A DNA stretch of 64,000 bases from Serratia plymuthica NBRC 102599 (lineage in GTDB: Bacteria > Pseudomonadota > Gammaproteobacteria > Enterobacterales > Enterobacteriaceae), in the NCBI RefSeq assembly GCF_001590925.1, contig NZ_BCTU01000020.1:123963-187962 (forward strand). Direction: 5' to 3'. The notes beneath the pieces are model-generated. The model saw only the letters and a list, made by a program, of their open reading frames with translations, had not been told where the DNA came from and made no database searches. Positions 8,373-19,152 of the stretch are shown piece after piece; position 1 is the stretch's first letter; every line of letters begins with the position of its first letter. The position numbers and the translations under genes were made by a program.

Positions 8373-8592
8373 CTACGGCTGCCGCATATCGACGTCAAAG
8401 TGCAGGAACGCCAGTTGAACCACCCGGTCAATCGTATGTTCACTTTGATTATTGAGGTGCAGATAGTGTTGTAAATGCAGTAAATCAGCGATAAACGCGG
8501 CAATGCCGAGCTCCGGTTCAACGATGCCGGCTTGTTGCATAAACGGCAGAAGTTGCTGTGCGGCTTTCGCCGCCCGAATCAGGTTATCGCCG
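8373..8592 (-). pseudogene. C-terminal remnant of an unidentified gene
   Basis: On the minus strand the frame from about 8592 down to TAG at 8373 reads like a real protein C-terminus (NLIRAAKAAQQLLPFMQQ ... FLHFDVDMRQP). The upstream part of the same frame overlaps a TetR-type remnant on the other strand, so the N-terminal part seems to be lost. The family was not recognised. The best reading is one half of a divergent gene pair whose middle was deleted. Confidence 0.45.
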
Positions 8593-8594
8593 AT

Positions 8595-8875
8595 GCCGGG
8601 CATTCTGATATCGGCACGCTGTTTTACGAGGCCGGCCCGCGCGACAGCGTGGAAAAACTGTCGGTGCTGATGTCCGCCGCCATGGATCGCCAGGAGCTGC
8701 GGCTGGCCGACCCTTACCTCAAGGCAACCAGTTCCTTTCACTGCTCACCGCCGAGATCGACATGCGGGTATTCCAGCGCGAATTGCAGCCGATCAGCCTG
8801 CCGCGCATTCGCGAGATGGTCAGCAACGCGGTGAGCATGTTCCTGGGCGGTGCGGCGTCACGCTCAACCCGCTGA
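8595..8875 (+). pseudogene. TetR/AcrR-type regulator, C-terminal remnant with frameshift
   Basis: Plus-strand translation gives DIGTLFYEAGPRDSVEKL, then SAAMDRQELRLADPYL. It then continues in another frame as FLSLLTAEIDMRVFQREL and VSNAVSMFLGGAASRSTR, with a stop at 8875. This looks like the ligand-binding C-terminal domain of a TetR-family regulator, with one frameshift near 8730-8738. The DNA-binding N-terminal domain is absent: upstream bases belong to a remnant on the other strand. No function is expected. Confidence 0.55.
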
Positions 8876-9186
8876 GCAAAACCTCCGTGATTTGCGGATG
8901 AGTGGTTTACTCTCTTTATTGTTGCATAGCCGACTAAAACAGGATTGTTGAGGTACCGCTATAGACGAGCAGACTCGCTAGCCAGCTATAATGCGCGCGG
9001 CACCAGGCAGATACGGGTATTCACATATCGTCTCTGGTTAACTCCGTACGTAGCGGAAAATTTGTTAATTCAGCATGCCGTTAGTTCTATCATGAACGAA
9101 TCCGAGCGAGTTTGCTGATATGTAGCCTGATGGCAGGTGAAAGCAGACTAAGACGACTTTCACCTGTCGTTTGGATGGGAGGCAGG
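8876..9186. other. Intergenic region without recognised gene
   Basis: No convincing reading frame. The only structure noted is an inverted repeat (AGGTGAAAG at about 9136-9144, matched by CTTTCACCT at 9157-9165) just beyond the end of the amidase gene. It could form a hairpin in the amidase transcript, but it has no good T-tract. Confidence 0.5.
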
Positions 9187-10065
9187 TCAATAATGGTTGC
9201 CCGTGTACCTGGCATCCCAGGCCTCGGGAATTGTCAATCCATCCCCCTCAATGAATGACGCACCTCCATCAGACAGTCCCAAAGTGTTTTGTGCCCACAA
9301 ACCTACGTGCTGCCAGATCAGCGAACCAGGATCAGAACGCCGGTCCTTACTAGATTGCCGGTGCGGATGAATATGGGTCACTTTTCCTCCGTTAGCTTTT
9401 ACTGTGTTCACGATCCACTGGACGGCGGCCTTGGCTGCCACAGCTTGTTCGATAGGTAGATTCATGGGTAGTCTCGGGGTGGGCTGATTCTTGGGCTGCC
9501 ACAACGTTTCGGGCTTTCCCTCAATACCTGCGTACCACCCATCTATCTCAATGCCGACGCTACGACGGTTAAGGCCGTTAGCGTGGTTGCAAACCTCAGT
9601 CAAATAATAGAGCTGGATGATTTTGCCTGCTCGTGTGATACCGATATGAATAGGTACGCTATGCCAAGAAGCAACCTTCTCGCCAATTTTAGTTGCCGTC
9701 TGATGTAGGACAACAGCAGTGATCTTCGACCAGGGGCGGTAAGGCATGGATACCGATCGCCCCGAATGTGGATGATTAGCCCGCTCGTCAATGATGTTCG
9801 TTCCAACATCATCATTGGTCAATGCTGCAAAAGCCATGTCAAGAGCAGCAACACCACTGGGCGTAATAGATTTCGGGCGATCGTCCGTAGGTGCACGCAG
9901 GCCCTGTGATATCAAGAAGGCTCCATAGGCAGACAAAGTCTCATCTCCCAGCACACCATCGGCACCGAAACGCGGCAGGCCATACCCCAATCGAATAAGT
10001 TGCTGTTGCGCAATGGTGATATATGGATCTTGGGACCCCTTATTCAGAGGATAGTTAATTGACAT
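9187..10065 (-). CDS. N-acetylmuramoyl-L-alanine amidase with N-terminal peptidoglycan-binding domain
   Basis: A 292-residue protein. I chose ATG 10065 because a strong AAGGAGA ribosome site precedes it and the upstream extension looks non-coding. Residues about 10-55 form a PG_binding_1-like domain (AQQQLIRLGYGLP, then FGADGVLGDETLSAYGAFL). Residues about 110-250 are an Amidase_2 domain with VVLHQTA, the central HIGITRAGKIIQLYY, and IHPHRQSSKDRRSDPG, which supply the zinc-binding His and Asp. There is no signal peptide or lipobox, unlike housekeeping AmiD, so it resembles phage endolysins or secretion-system effectors. It is isolated beside an AT-rich stretch and an IS200 remnant, which suggests acquisition. 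No partner gene was identified with confidence. Confidence 0.85.
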   Translation of the reverse strand: MSINYPLNKGSQDPYITIAQQQLIRLGYGLPRFGADGVLGDETLSAYGAFLISQGLRAPTDDRPKSITPSGVAALDMAFAALTNDDVGTNIIDERANHPHSGRSVSMPYRPWSKITAVVLHQTATKIGEKVASWHSVPIHIGITRAGKIIQLYYLTEVCNHANGLNRRSVGIEIDGWYAGIEGKPETLWQPKNQPTPRLPMNLPIEQAVAAKAAVQWIVNTVKANGGKVTHIHPHRQSSKDRRSDPGSLIWQHVGLWAQNTLGLSDGGASFIEGDGLTIPEAWDARYTGNHY

Positions 10066-10975
10066 AATAATCTCCTTGGGGGATGGGTGGCTGATGCCCC
10101 CGTAGTCAGCAAAGCCTAGGGTTTGAATGAACATGCATACTATGCCCACATCGGTTAAACGAAGGGAGTCTGCCCGGAGAATGGAAAACATCCTTTTTAA
10201 AACCTATTTTTCGTACAGAGCCTACCTTATAGTGCATTTTTTCTTACTTTGAGATAAAGTGCTGTATTGCTTGGCACGCATGAATGTTTGACCTTATTTC
10301 ATACTATTCAGATATTGGTCTCCAGCCAGCTCACTTTTCATACTTTATTGTTTCCCTCAGTGTTTTTACTTTCCGAACCTGCTGTAGCCTTATCAAAACC
10401 CTTTATATAACTCAGCATTAAAAAACATAAAATCAACTACCAACCTTTCTAGGTTTCATTAATTAATGTTCTTTGTAGTATAGTTCTTTTAAAAAAAATA
10501 AAGTCCATTTTTTGAAAATTGGCAAGTGGATCAACCCCAATCAATTCACTATATATACCAGTGATGAAAATGACCTCGCAGTCAAGGTAACATATAGGTA
10601 AAAACCCATGAAATGCATTTAGACACAAAATTAAAACCTTTAAAATCAATAATATAAAAACTTAAGCCTCAATATAAAATAATTATACAAGAACATTCCC
10701 AGAGTCATATTTACTTTTAATTCCATAGCCTACAGATTAACAATTTAATTTTATTTTCAGAGGAATAATGCACCACTTCGCGGTGGCGAAAAAGTTTTAC
10801 CATAAATGCTATTAATTGCAATTATCTGTAAAATTATAATTAATTTCAATCAGTTAAAAAACCAATTCCCATGTAAAGCATTAATTCAACCTGGCATAAT
10901 ATTTTATATTTATCGCCAAGTAAAAATAATTAGCTTGCATAGTTTATGGGCAAGGTAAGGTTCACGCTCAATAAT
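10066..10975. other. AT-rich accessory stretch with no firm gene
   Basis: About 900 bases are much more AT-rich than the flanks and hold no well-supported gene. A minus-strand frame at 10449-10649 (66 residues, TTG start) begins with a hydrophobic stretch and ends with a protein-like FKRTILQRTLINET. It could be a degraded membrane or exported protein, for instance a lost immunity partner of the amidase, but there is no convincing ribosome site. I regard the region as decayed or regulatory DNA. Confidence 0.4.
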
Positions 10976-11002
10976 AATGGAGTCCCCTCGTCTCCATTTT
11001 TT
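10976..11002 (+). terminator. Hairpin with T-tract upstream of IS200 remnant
   Basis: AATGGAG (10976-10982) pairs with CTCCATT (10992-10998) and is followed by a run of six T. IS200-type elements are known to carry a terminator-like hairpin near their left end that blocks incoming transcription, so this may belong to the transposon remnant just downstream. Confidence 0.5.
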
Positions 11003-11062
11003 AGTTATCAGTCTTAAAGCACCTTCTAGGGAGATAGTGATTAAATCTGTGTGGCTCTAAAC

Positions 11063-11082
11063 GCTGGCCAGAAAATGCCAGC
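11063..11082 (+). other. Leader hairpin before IS200 tnpA remnant
   Basis: GCTGGC (11063-11068) and GCCAGC (11077-11082) form a perfect short stem about 35 bases before the transposase ATG. IS200 leaders commonly fold into structures that limit transposase translation. Whether this one did so is an inference. Confidence 0.35.
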
Positions 11083-11116
11083 TGACTCACCACAAGATAA
11101 GAAGGAAATCACTGAC

Positions 11117-11287
11117 ATGAGCAGTTATAGAAGTTCAGTACATGTGTTCTTGGCATTACAAATACACTTAGCCTGGACGCCAAAGTATCATTATAAAATA
11201 TTAGCGGGAGCAGTCGGGAAAGAACTTTATCGTTCAATTTACATACTGTGCAATATGAAAAATTGTGAGTTCCCTTTATCACCATAA
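11117..11287 (+). pseudogene. IS200/IS605-family transposase TnpA, N-terminal remnant
   Basis: From ATG 11117 the protein reads MSSYRSSVHVFLALQIHLAWTPKYHYK and then GAVGKELYRSIYILCN. It closely follows the start of IS200 TnpA (MSSYR..., the H.VW.PKYR block, GDVG..LRE.I.QIC). It stops at 11287, after about 55 residues, where the family usually has about 150, so the His-hydrophobic-His and Tyr catalytic parts downstream are gone. The usual H-x-V-W is altered to HLAW. The element is dead and marks past insertion activity between the amidase islet and the backbone gene yhiN. Confidence 0.75.
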
Positions 11288-11572
11288 AACCAATAAGCCC
11301 ATTGGCATCAATTATTGAATCACGAAAGGTCAAAAAACACACATTTCTTCCTATCTGCGCGTCTCGCCCATTACAGTATGATGCTGGACATCCTGGCCGC
11401 TACCCCGCAAGGATTTTCAGGATCGTCAACGACGTCAGGCAGTAGAGTTCAAAAACCCGAGAGAAAAGAAACGTCAGGCCAATCTGACCTTGTGTGCCAA
11501 CATTATCCGGCTGCGGAGCAGCACGGAGTCGTAGTCGAGATACCGCCAGTTTGTTCGGGTTGTCAATCAGCC

Positions 11573-12772
11573 TTACTGCCCCTGCGCCGCCAGCGCCTGA
11601 GCGCAAGCCCAGGCCGAGCTCCAGGCCCACTGGAAGTTATAACCGCCCAGCCACCCTGTCACATCCACCACTTCGCCGATAAAGTACAGGCCGGGCACCT
11701 TGCCGGCTTCCATCGTTTTGGAAGACAGCTCTTTGGTATCCACGCCGCCGAGCGTCACTTCCGCGGTGCGGTAGCCTTCGGTGCCGTTCGGCTGCACACG
11801 CCAATTCTGCAAGGTTTCGACCAGCGCGGCCTGTTGCGTGGGGTTCAGTTGCTTCAGCGTGGCTTCCGGCAATTGCCCCAGCGCTTGCAGGCACTCCACC
11901 AGGCGTTTTGGCAGGTGCAGCGCAAGCGTGTTTTTCAGGCTTTGGTTGGGGTGCGCCTGGCGTTGCTCATTAAGGAAGCCCGCCAGATCGAGTGCAGGAA
12001 GTAAGTTAACGCTCACAAACTCACCAGGCTGCCAGTAGCTGGAAAGCTGCAATACCGCCGGGCCGGAAAGGCCACGGTGAGTGAAAAGCAGGCTTTCGCG
12101 GAAGCTGACGCCGTTTTCGGCGGTGATCACCGCCGGCACGGAGACGCCGGACAGCGTTTGCAGGTGTTCCAGCAGCGGTTTATGCAAGGTAAACGGCACC
12201 AGTGCGGCGCGGGTCGGCAGCACCTTCAGGCCAAACTGCTCCGCCAGCTTGTAGCCGAACGGCGAAGCACCCAGCCCCGGCATGGAAAGCCCACCGCTGG
12301 CCACCACAAGTGAGCGAGCACTCACTTTCTCGCCATTCAGCGCCAGTTCGAAACCGGCTTCGGTTTTTTCCACGCCCAGCACTTCACTGCGCAGGCGCGT
12401 CGTCACCTGGCCCAGTTCGCACTCTTTAACCAGCAGTTCGACCACCTGCTGCGCCGAGTCATCGCAAAACAGCTGCCCCAGCGTTTTCTCGTGGTAGGCG
12501 ATGCCGTAGCGGTTAATCAGATCGATAAAGTCCCACTGGGTATATCGCGCCAGCGCCGATTTACAGAAATGCGGGTTGTTCGACAGGTAGGCGGCCGGTT
12601 CGGTGTACATATTAGTAAAGTTACAGCGTCCGCCGCCGGACATCAGGATTTTGCGTCCCGGTTTTTTGCCGTTATCGAGCAGCAGCACCCGGCAACCGAG
12701 TTGCCCCGCCTGTGCCGCGCAAAACATGCCCGCTGCGCCCGCACCTATTACCACGACATCAAACTGTTCCAC
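11573..12772 (-). CDS. yhiN: NAD(P)/FAD-dependent oxidoreductase, YhiN/HI0933 family
   Basis: A flavoprotein of about 399 residues of the HI0933-like family. The dinucleotide-binding motif VVVIGAGAAGMFCAAQAG begins at about residue 5. The family block GRKILMSGGGRCNFTN, the GLSMPGLGASPFGY motif and the C-terminal PGLYFIGEVVDVTGWLGGYN, which closes the FAD site, are all present. I take GTG 12772 as the start because it places the FAD motif at the N-terminus as in relatives; the frame can extend to 12808. Its physiological reaction is not known. It lies beside pitA as in E. coli and is divergent from it. Confidence 0.92.
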   Translation of the reverse strand: MEQFDVVVIGAGAAGMFCAAQAGQLGCRVLLLDNGKKPGRKILMSGGGRCNFTNMYTEPAAYLSNNPHFCKSALARYTQWDFIDLINRYGIAYHEKTLGQLFCDDSAQQVVELLVKECELGQVTTRLRSEVLGVEKTEAGFELALNGEKVSARSLVVASGGLSMPGLGASPFGYKLAEQFGLKVLPTRAALVPFTLHKPLLEHLQTLSGVSVPAVITAENGVSFRESLLFTHRGLSGPAVLQLSSYWQPGEFVSVNLLPALDLAGFLNEQRQAHPNQSLKNTLALHLPKRLVECLQALGQLPEATLKQLNPTQQAALVETLQNWRVQPNGTEGYRTAEVTLGGVDTKELSSKTMEAGKVPGLYFIGEVVDVTGWLGGYNFQWAWSSAWACAQALAAQGQ

Positions 12773-13073
12773 CTGCGCCTCTCTGAATAAAAACCACAAT
12801 CGCGACAAAAGGCCGCCATATTACGCCGTTTCGCTACCGGTAACCGACAACTTTACGGCGGCAGATTGTAAAGCCATGCCGCCGCCAGCGCCATAGTAAG
12901 AAAATATTACAGTGCGCTTATCAGCATAAGATTATGATATTTCATATCTTTGTCATGCCAGTGCCATCGTTTCGTCATGTTCAAATCAAAAAAACGTCAT
13001 ATTTTCCTTTTCCCCGGCCCCGGTTGTCACGGATAATGCGCGGCGTTCATGTCCACAAACTGGCGTAACGCTT
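12773..13073. promoter_or_regulatory. Divergent control region yhiN / pitA
   Basis: About 300 bases separate the two divergent genes. No gene fits here, and the region must hold the promoters of both genes. I could not assign specific -35/-10 boxes or a Pho box with confidence. Confidence 0.5.
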
Positions 13074-14576
13074 ATGCTGCATTTGTTCGCAGGCCTGGAT
13101 TTCCATACCGGCCTGATGTTAATTCTCGCATTGTTGTTCGTGTTGTTTTATGAAGCCATCAACGGCTTTCATGATACGGCCAATGCGGTCGCTACAGTAA
13201 TCTATACCCGTGCCATGCGCTCGCAACTTGCGGTCGTGATGGCGGGCTTGTTCAACTTTCTTGGCGTTATGCTCGGTGGTTTGAGTGTTGCTTACGCCAT
13301 TGTTCACCTGCTGCCTACCGATCTGTTGTTGAACGTCAGTTCAGCGCACGGATTAGCCATGGTCTTCTCCATGCTGCTGGCGGCGATTATCTGGAACCTC
13401 GGCACCTGGTATTTCGGTCTGCCGGCCTCCAGCTCCCACACGCTGATTGGCGCAATTATCGGTGTTGGTTTAACCAATGCACTGATGACCCACACCTCGG
13501 TGGTGGATGCGCTTAACGTCCCGAAAATGATCGGTATTTTCCTGTCATTGCTCATCTCGCCGCTGGTCGGCATGATGGTCGCCGGGCTGATGGTGTTTGC
13601 CTTGCGCCGCTATTGGAGCGGCAACAAGAAACGCCAGCGTATCCACATGACCCCCGCGGAACGTGAAAAGGTCGACGGCAAACGCAAGCCGCCGTTCTGG
13701 ACCCGTATCGCACTGATCCTGTCGGCTATCGGCGTCAGCTTCTCGCACGGCGCCAACGACGGCCAGAAAGGCATCGGCCTTATCATGCTGGTGCTGATCG
13801 GCGTTGCGCCGGCCGGCTTCGTGGTCAATATGAATGCAACCGGCTATGACATCACCCGTACGCGTGATGCCGTGACCCACCTGCAGCAATATTACCAGCA
13901 GCACGGCGATGCCCTGTCACACGTGGTGTCCCTGACGCCGCTGGTGCCAAGCCCGGAAGATGAGGTTTCGCCGAATAAGCCGACCGAGTTCCACTGCGAC
14001 AGCTCCCGCGCCATGCCGGCGATTGAGCTGACGCAGGGCCTGCTGAACAATCTGCAAAGTTACGATCAACTGACGGTAGAACAGCGCAGCCATCTGCGCC
14101 GCCTGCTGATGTGCGTAACGGATACCGCAGACAAGGTCGCCAAACTGCCGGAAACCTCCGCCGCGGACCAGCGTTTCCTGAAGAACCTGCGTCAGGATCT
14201 GCTGCAAACCGTTGAGTATGCACCGCTGTGGATCATCGTTGCGGTTGCTTTGGCGCTGTCACTCGGCACCATGGTTGGCTGGAAGCGCGTTGCCACCACC
14301 ATCGGCGAGAAAATCGGTAAGAAGGGCATGACCTACGCTCAGGGCGTGTCGGCTCAGATGACCGCAGCCTTGTCGATCGGCGTAGCCAGCTACACCGGTA
14401 TGCCGGTTTCCACCACCCACGTGCTCTCTTCGGCGGTAGCCGGGACGATGATCGTGGACGGCGGCGGCGTACAGAGTAAAACCGTGAAGAACATCCTGTT
14501 GGCCTGGTTACTGACCCTGCCGATTTCGATTCTGCTTTCCGGTTCACTGTACTGGCTGGCGCTTAAGGTTATCTAA
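13074..14576 (+). CDS. pitA: Low-affinity inorganic phosphate transporter PitA
   Basis: A 500-residue inner-membrane phosphate:proton symporter (PiT family) with about ten membrane segments. Both PiT signatures are visible: [18 protein letters not shown] near residues 31-48, and [15 protein letters not shown] near 224-238. A third block, [18 protein letters not shown], lies in the C-terminal half. The hydrophilic central loop (about residues 260-380) matches E. coli PitA in position and the length is normal. The gene is followed by a strong terminator and by uspB on the other strand, the E. coli order. Confidence 0.97.
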   Translation: MLHLFAGLDFHTGLMLILALLFVLFYEAINGFHDTANAVATVIYTRAMRSQLAVVMAGLFNFLGVMLGGLSVAYAIVHLLPTDLLLNVSSAHGLAMVFSMLLAAIIWNLGTWYFGLPASSSHTLIGAIIGVGLTNALMTHTSVVDALNVPKMIGIFLSLLISPLVGMMVAGLMVFALRRYWSGNKKRQRIHMTPAEREKVDGKRKPPFWTRIALILSAIGVSFSHGANDGQKGIGLIMLVLIGVAPAGFVVNMNATGYDITRTRDAVTHLQQYYQQHGDALSHVVSLTPLVPSPEDEVSPNKPTEFHCDSSRAMPAIELTQGLLNNLQSYDQLTVEQRSHLRRLLMCVTDTADKVAKLPETSAADQRFLKNLRQDLLQTVEYAPLWIIVAVALALSLGTMVGWKRVATTIGEKIGKKGMTYAQGVSAQMTAALSIGVASYTGMPVSTTHVLSSAVAGTMIVDGGGVQSKTVKNILLAWLLTLPISILLSGSLYWLALKVI

Positions 14577-14596
14577 GCAGCTTGTTCCATGAGAAA

Positions 14597-14624
14597 GGCG
14601 GCCCGATGTGGCCGCCTTTTTTTT
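14597..14624 (+). terminator. Intrinsic terminator of pitA
   Basis: GGCGGCC (14597-14603), six-base loop, GGCCGCC (14610-14616), then eight T. It lies 20 bases beyond the pitA stop and before the end of the convergent uspB gene. Confidence 0.9.
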
Positions 14625-14651
14625 GCTCGTAACCAGGGAAACCGCCCGGTT

Positions 14652-14987
14652 TTAATACCAAATCATCAGCGCCAGCAGGCTCACCACCACCAGCCCGCAC
14701 AGGGCGGAAGTCAGCATAAACTGGCCGCGCACCCGCTCACAACGGCGGATAAACTCCGGATCGTGATGCTCGACGTAGCGCTGCGAGAAGATGTAGCGCA
14801 CCAGCCGCAACTGCTTGCTCGGCTGACCGTGGGCAGTAAAGAAACCGCCGCCGTCGACGTATTGGTACAACAGCGGATCGCAGCCGCGCAACACCACCAG
14901 CAGCGCACGCAGAGAAGAGTAATACCGCACCATGTTTACCACACACACCACACACAAAGCCCAAAACAGCGCGACGGTACTGATCAT
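14652..14987 (-). CDS. uspB: Universal stress protein B
   Basis: A 111-residue protein with one hydrophobic segment at each end (residues about 1-20 and 90-111) and a charged middle section ([26 protein letters not shown] and [19 protein letters not shown], given here in parts). This matches UspB of enterobacteria, a membrane protein of unknown biochemical role induced in stationary phase under RpoS. It is convergent with pitA and divergent from uspA, as in E. coli. The N-terminus [12 protein letters not shown] fits the family start. Confidence 0.95.
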   Translation of the reverse strand: MISTVALFWALCVVCVVNMVRYYSSLRALLVVLRGCDPLLYQYVDGGGFFTAHGQPSKQLRLVRYIFSQRYVEHHDPEFIRRCERVRGQFMLTSALCGLVVVSLLALMIWY

Positions 14988-15603
14988 GATTGCCCCCTCA
15001 AGGCGTTGTTATCCGCGGCGCTCCGCCGGGTCCAACTGCCCTACCTCGATGCCCATTACTGCGGGAGCCTACCGCTCCGATCCCCTTTTTACCGCTCGGG
15101 CCACGCATAACCCACAGCCTCTGAAACAAGCCGCCGCCAGGCAAAGTACCGGTAGCGCGGACTGGCTCAGAGGAGAGAAGGTGAGGCCCATATTCATTAT
15201 TGTAGGTGAATGAAACGTAAACTGGCCTGAGCAGTCGATAAAATTTACCGCAACCTGCCCATTTGTCATACATCGATGGGTTATAAGTGATAACCGCCCT
15301 GCCCGCCATTCCCGGTATTTTCCACGGCCAGATGGGCGTTTGGGACTATACTCTGTTTAAGAATGCTTATGTTTCAAGCGGTCAAACCGCCAATAACCCC
15401 AGTAATGATAGGATTTTCAACCCGGCGGGTGTAAAACTGACGGGGTAGAGATGAAACGATTTTTTGATGCAACACACTGTGATCGCCCCAACATATCATT
15501 GTGTTATCTGAATGATAAAATGCAGGTAAACCTAAAGCGCCAGGCTGGTACGCTGAAATGCCTGCTAACCCTTTAATCGGCATTATATGGAAGGAGTATT
15601 CTC
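14988..15603. promoter_or_regulatory. Long divergent spacer uspB / uspA
   Basis: There are 616 bases between the divergent starts with no convincing gene. The uspA side has an ideal AAGGAGT ribosome site just before ATG 15604. The remaining sequence shows no clear repeat or RNA gene, although a small RNA could lie in a spacer of this length. Confidence 0.45.
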
Positions 15604-16050
15604 ATGGCTTACAAACACATTCTGATTGCGGTAGACCTGTCCCCGGAGAGCAAAATTCTGGTGGAAAAAGCCGTATCTATGGCGCGACCGTACAACGCCA
15701 AAGTTTCCCTGATCCACGTAGATGTTAACTATTCCGACCTGTATACCGGCCTGATCGACGTTAATCTCGGCGATATGCAAAAGCGTATCTCCGAGGAAAC
15801 CCATCACGCGCTGACCGAACTTTCGCAAAATGCCGGTTACCCGATTACCGAAACCCTGAGCGGCAGCGGCGATTTGGCGCAGGTGCTGGTCGATGCCATC
15901 AAGAAATACGACATGGACCTGGTGCTGTGCGGCCACCACCAGGATTTCTGGAGCAAGCTGATGTCCTCTGCGCGCCAGCTGATCAACACCGTGCATATCG
16001 ATATGCTGATTGTGCCGCTGCGTGACGAAGAAGAAAGCGTCGAAGATTAA
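15604..16050 (+). CDS. uspA: Universal stress protein A
   Basis: A 148-residue cytoplasmic USP-fold protein. The N-terminus [17 protein letters not shown], the [23 protein letters not shown] block and the hydrophobic C-terminal strand (HIDMLIVPL) match enterobacterial UspA closely. UspA belongs to the non-ATP-binding class and protects cells in stationary phase and stress. The ribosome site is strong, and an intrinsic terminator follows 27 bases after the stop, so it is probably monocistronic. Confidence 0.97.
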   Translation: MAYKHILIAVDLSPESKILVEKAVSMARPYNAKVSLIHVDVNYSDLYTGLIDVNLGDMQKRISEETHHALTELSQNAGYPITETLSGSGDLAQVLVDAIKKYDMDLVLCGHHQDFWSKLMSSARQLINTVHIDMLIVPLRDEEESVED

Positions 16051-16077
16051 GTAAGCGCTCGCAAACTTAGCCTGCCA

Positions 16078-16102
16078 ACGCCCGCCTCTTGCGGGCGTTT
16101 TT
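16078..16102 (+). terminator. Intrinsic terminator of uspA
   Basis: ACGCCCGC (16078-16085), five-base loop, GCGGGCGT (16091-16098), with a T run directly after. Confidence 0.9.
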
Positions 16103-16231
16103 CGTTATACCGCGATCATTAATCGCTTGTTAATCAACCGCCCTCCAGTGATATAGTCGCTAAAGACACAACATCATCCCCCAGGCTTTATTCATACCAA
16201 TATTTATAAAAATAATGGGGGAAATTAATAG

Positions 16232-17709
<1,478 letters not shown>

Positions 17710-17720
17710 CTTATCCTTAA

Positions 17721-17736
17721 GGTGACATTGATCACA
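17721..17736 (+). promoter_or_regulatory. CRP-like site downstream of gdhA
   Basis: GGTGA-CATTGA-TCACA matches nine of ten bases of the TGTGA-N6-TCACA CRP consensus. It lies between the gdhA stop and its terminator, about 312 bases before the start of the sugar ABC operon. That is far for classical activation, so the role is uncertain. A poorer match (TGTG-N7-CACA, 17939-17953) is nearer the operon. Confidence 0.35.
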
Positions 17737-17753
17737 CATCCGTTAAATGCTTC

Positions 17754-17780
17754 AATGCCGGCTCTCCTGCCGGCATTTTT
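17754..17780 (+). terminator. Intrinsic terminator of gdhA
   Basis: AATGCCGGC (17754-17762), six-base loop, GCCGGCATT (17769-17777), then T residues. It separates gdhA from the sugar transport operon. Confidence 0.9.
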
Positions 17781-18047
17781 ACCGCCCCAAAACGCCCTTC
17801 CCCCCCTTAGATAGTTGCAATAATGTAAATAAATATGATTAATCATGTTAAATAAATGATGATTTTCCGTAGTAAAATTACCACCACTAAATTATTAAAC
17901 ATTTAATTAACATTAAAACTGCCATAATTTTACCTCAATGTGCGCAGATCACATTTCCTCAACTTCGGTTACGCCCCCTCTTCCATTCCTTTGTAATCTG
18001 CACTGGTGGAAAAACATCCACCCCTACAGATAAAAAAGGTACAGCGA
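17781..18047 (+). promoter_or_regulatory. AT-rich leader of the sugar ABC operon
   Basis: There is no gene in this AT-rich stretch. It must contain the promoter of the downstream six-gene operon. TTAAATAAATGATG-type runs make -10 assignment ambiguous. The ribosome site AAAAAGGT precedes ATG 18048. Confidence 0.4.
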
Positions 18048-19034
18048 ATGAAATTTAACCTCGCATTATTAAATGCATGTGTGGTTTCTGCGTGCATGTT
18101 ATCGACAACACCTGTTTTTGCGGCTGAAAAGTACGAGATCGCCGTGGTTGCCAAAGTGACCGGCATTCCCTGGTTCAACCGTATGGAAGTGGGCGTAAAC
18201 GACGCAGCCAAAAAGCTCGACGTCAACGCTTACCAAACCGGGCCTTCCACCCCAGACCCGGCCGCACAGGTCAAAGTGATTGAAGACCTGATCGCCAAAA
18301 ACGTTAACGCCATCATCGTGGTGCCAAACGACGCCAAGGTGCTGGAACCGGTGCTGAAAAAAGCGCGCGAGAAAGGCATCGTGGTACTGACCCATGAATC
18401 CCCGGATCAGCAGATCGGCCAGTGGGACATCGAAACCATCGACAGCGAGAAATATGCGCAGGCCAACGTTGATGAGCTGGCGAAAGACATGGGCGGCAAA
18501 GGCGGTTACGCCATTTACGTCGGCTCGCTGACCGTGCCGCTGCACAACGCCTGGGCCGATTCCGCGATCAAATACCAGAAAGCGAAATACCCGGACATGT
18601 TCGAAGTCACTTCGCGCCTGCCGGTGGCGGAAAGCATCGATAAATCCTACGCCACCACGCTGGATTTGATGAAAACCTATCCGCAGATGAAAGGCATTAT
18701 CGGTTTTGGCTCCCTCGGCCCGATCGGTGCCGGCCAGGCGGTCGCCAAGAAGCGCGCCAAGGACAAAATCGCCGTGGTGGGCATCGCCATGCCGGCGCAG
18801 GCCGCCCCTTACCTGATGCGCGGCGATATCAAGAAAGTGCTGCTGTGGGATCCGAAAGACGCCGGCTATGCGCTGGTGACGGTGGCCGACCAATTGTTGC
18901 AGGGCAAGGAAGTAACCAAAGATTTGTCGATCGAAGGGCTGGGTAAAGCCGACGTCGATATGGATAAAAAAGTGATTCGGTTTAATAAAATTCTTGAAGT
19001 CACCAAAGATAATGCCAAATCGCTAGGATTTTAA
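18048..19034 (+). CDS. Sugar ABC transporter periplasmic substrate-binding protein (LsrB/RhaS-like)
   Basis: A 328-residue periplasmic binding protein of the ribose/autoinducer-2 class (Peripla_BP_4). I chose ATG 18048 because a clear signal peptide begins there, with cleavage near residue 24 (PVFA|AEKYE); the frame opens 42 bases earlier. The type-I fold start KYEIAVVAKVTGIPWFNRM, the hinge-region DPAAQVKVIEDLI and the GIIGFGSLGPIGAGQAV block resemble LsrB- and RhaS-type proteins. The ligand is probably a free pentose or related sugar, given the pentulokinase in the operon. Autoinducer-2 binding is possible but not supported by any other lsr gene here. Confidence 0.88.
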   Translation: MKFNLALLNACVVSACMLSTTPVFAAEKYEIAVVAKVTGIPWFNRMEVGVNDAAKKLDVNAYQTGPSTPDPAAQVKVIEDLIAKNVNAIIVVPNDAKVLEPVLKKAREKGIVVLTHESPDQQIGQWDIETIDSEKYAQANVDELAKDMGGKGGYAIYVGSLTVPLHNAWADSAIKYQKAKYPDMFEVTSRLPVAESIDKSYATTLDLMKTYPQMKGIIGFGSLGPIGAGQAVAKKRAKDKIAVVGIAMPAQAAPYLMRGDIKKVLLWDPKDAGYALVTVADQLLQGKEVTKDLSIEGLGKADVDMDKKVIRFNKILEVTKDNAKSLGF

Positions 19035-19152
19035 TCCTACCCGTTTCACACGGGTATGACTTATTACGCCACACCGGGAAAGTTATCCAATAACCTAAGG
19101 CGCAGCGCCTGCTGCGACCTTAGGATAATAAAAACCTGCATAGGTTAACGCT

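Noticed and set aside
11315..12004. 229-codon plus-strand frame near the IS200 remnant
   Set aside because: Its larger part is antisense to yhiN, and the start region has no recognisable protein feature. It is not a TnpB remnant.
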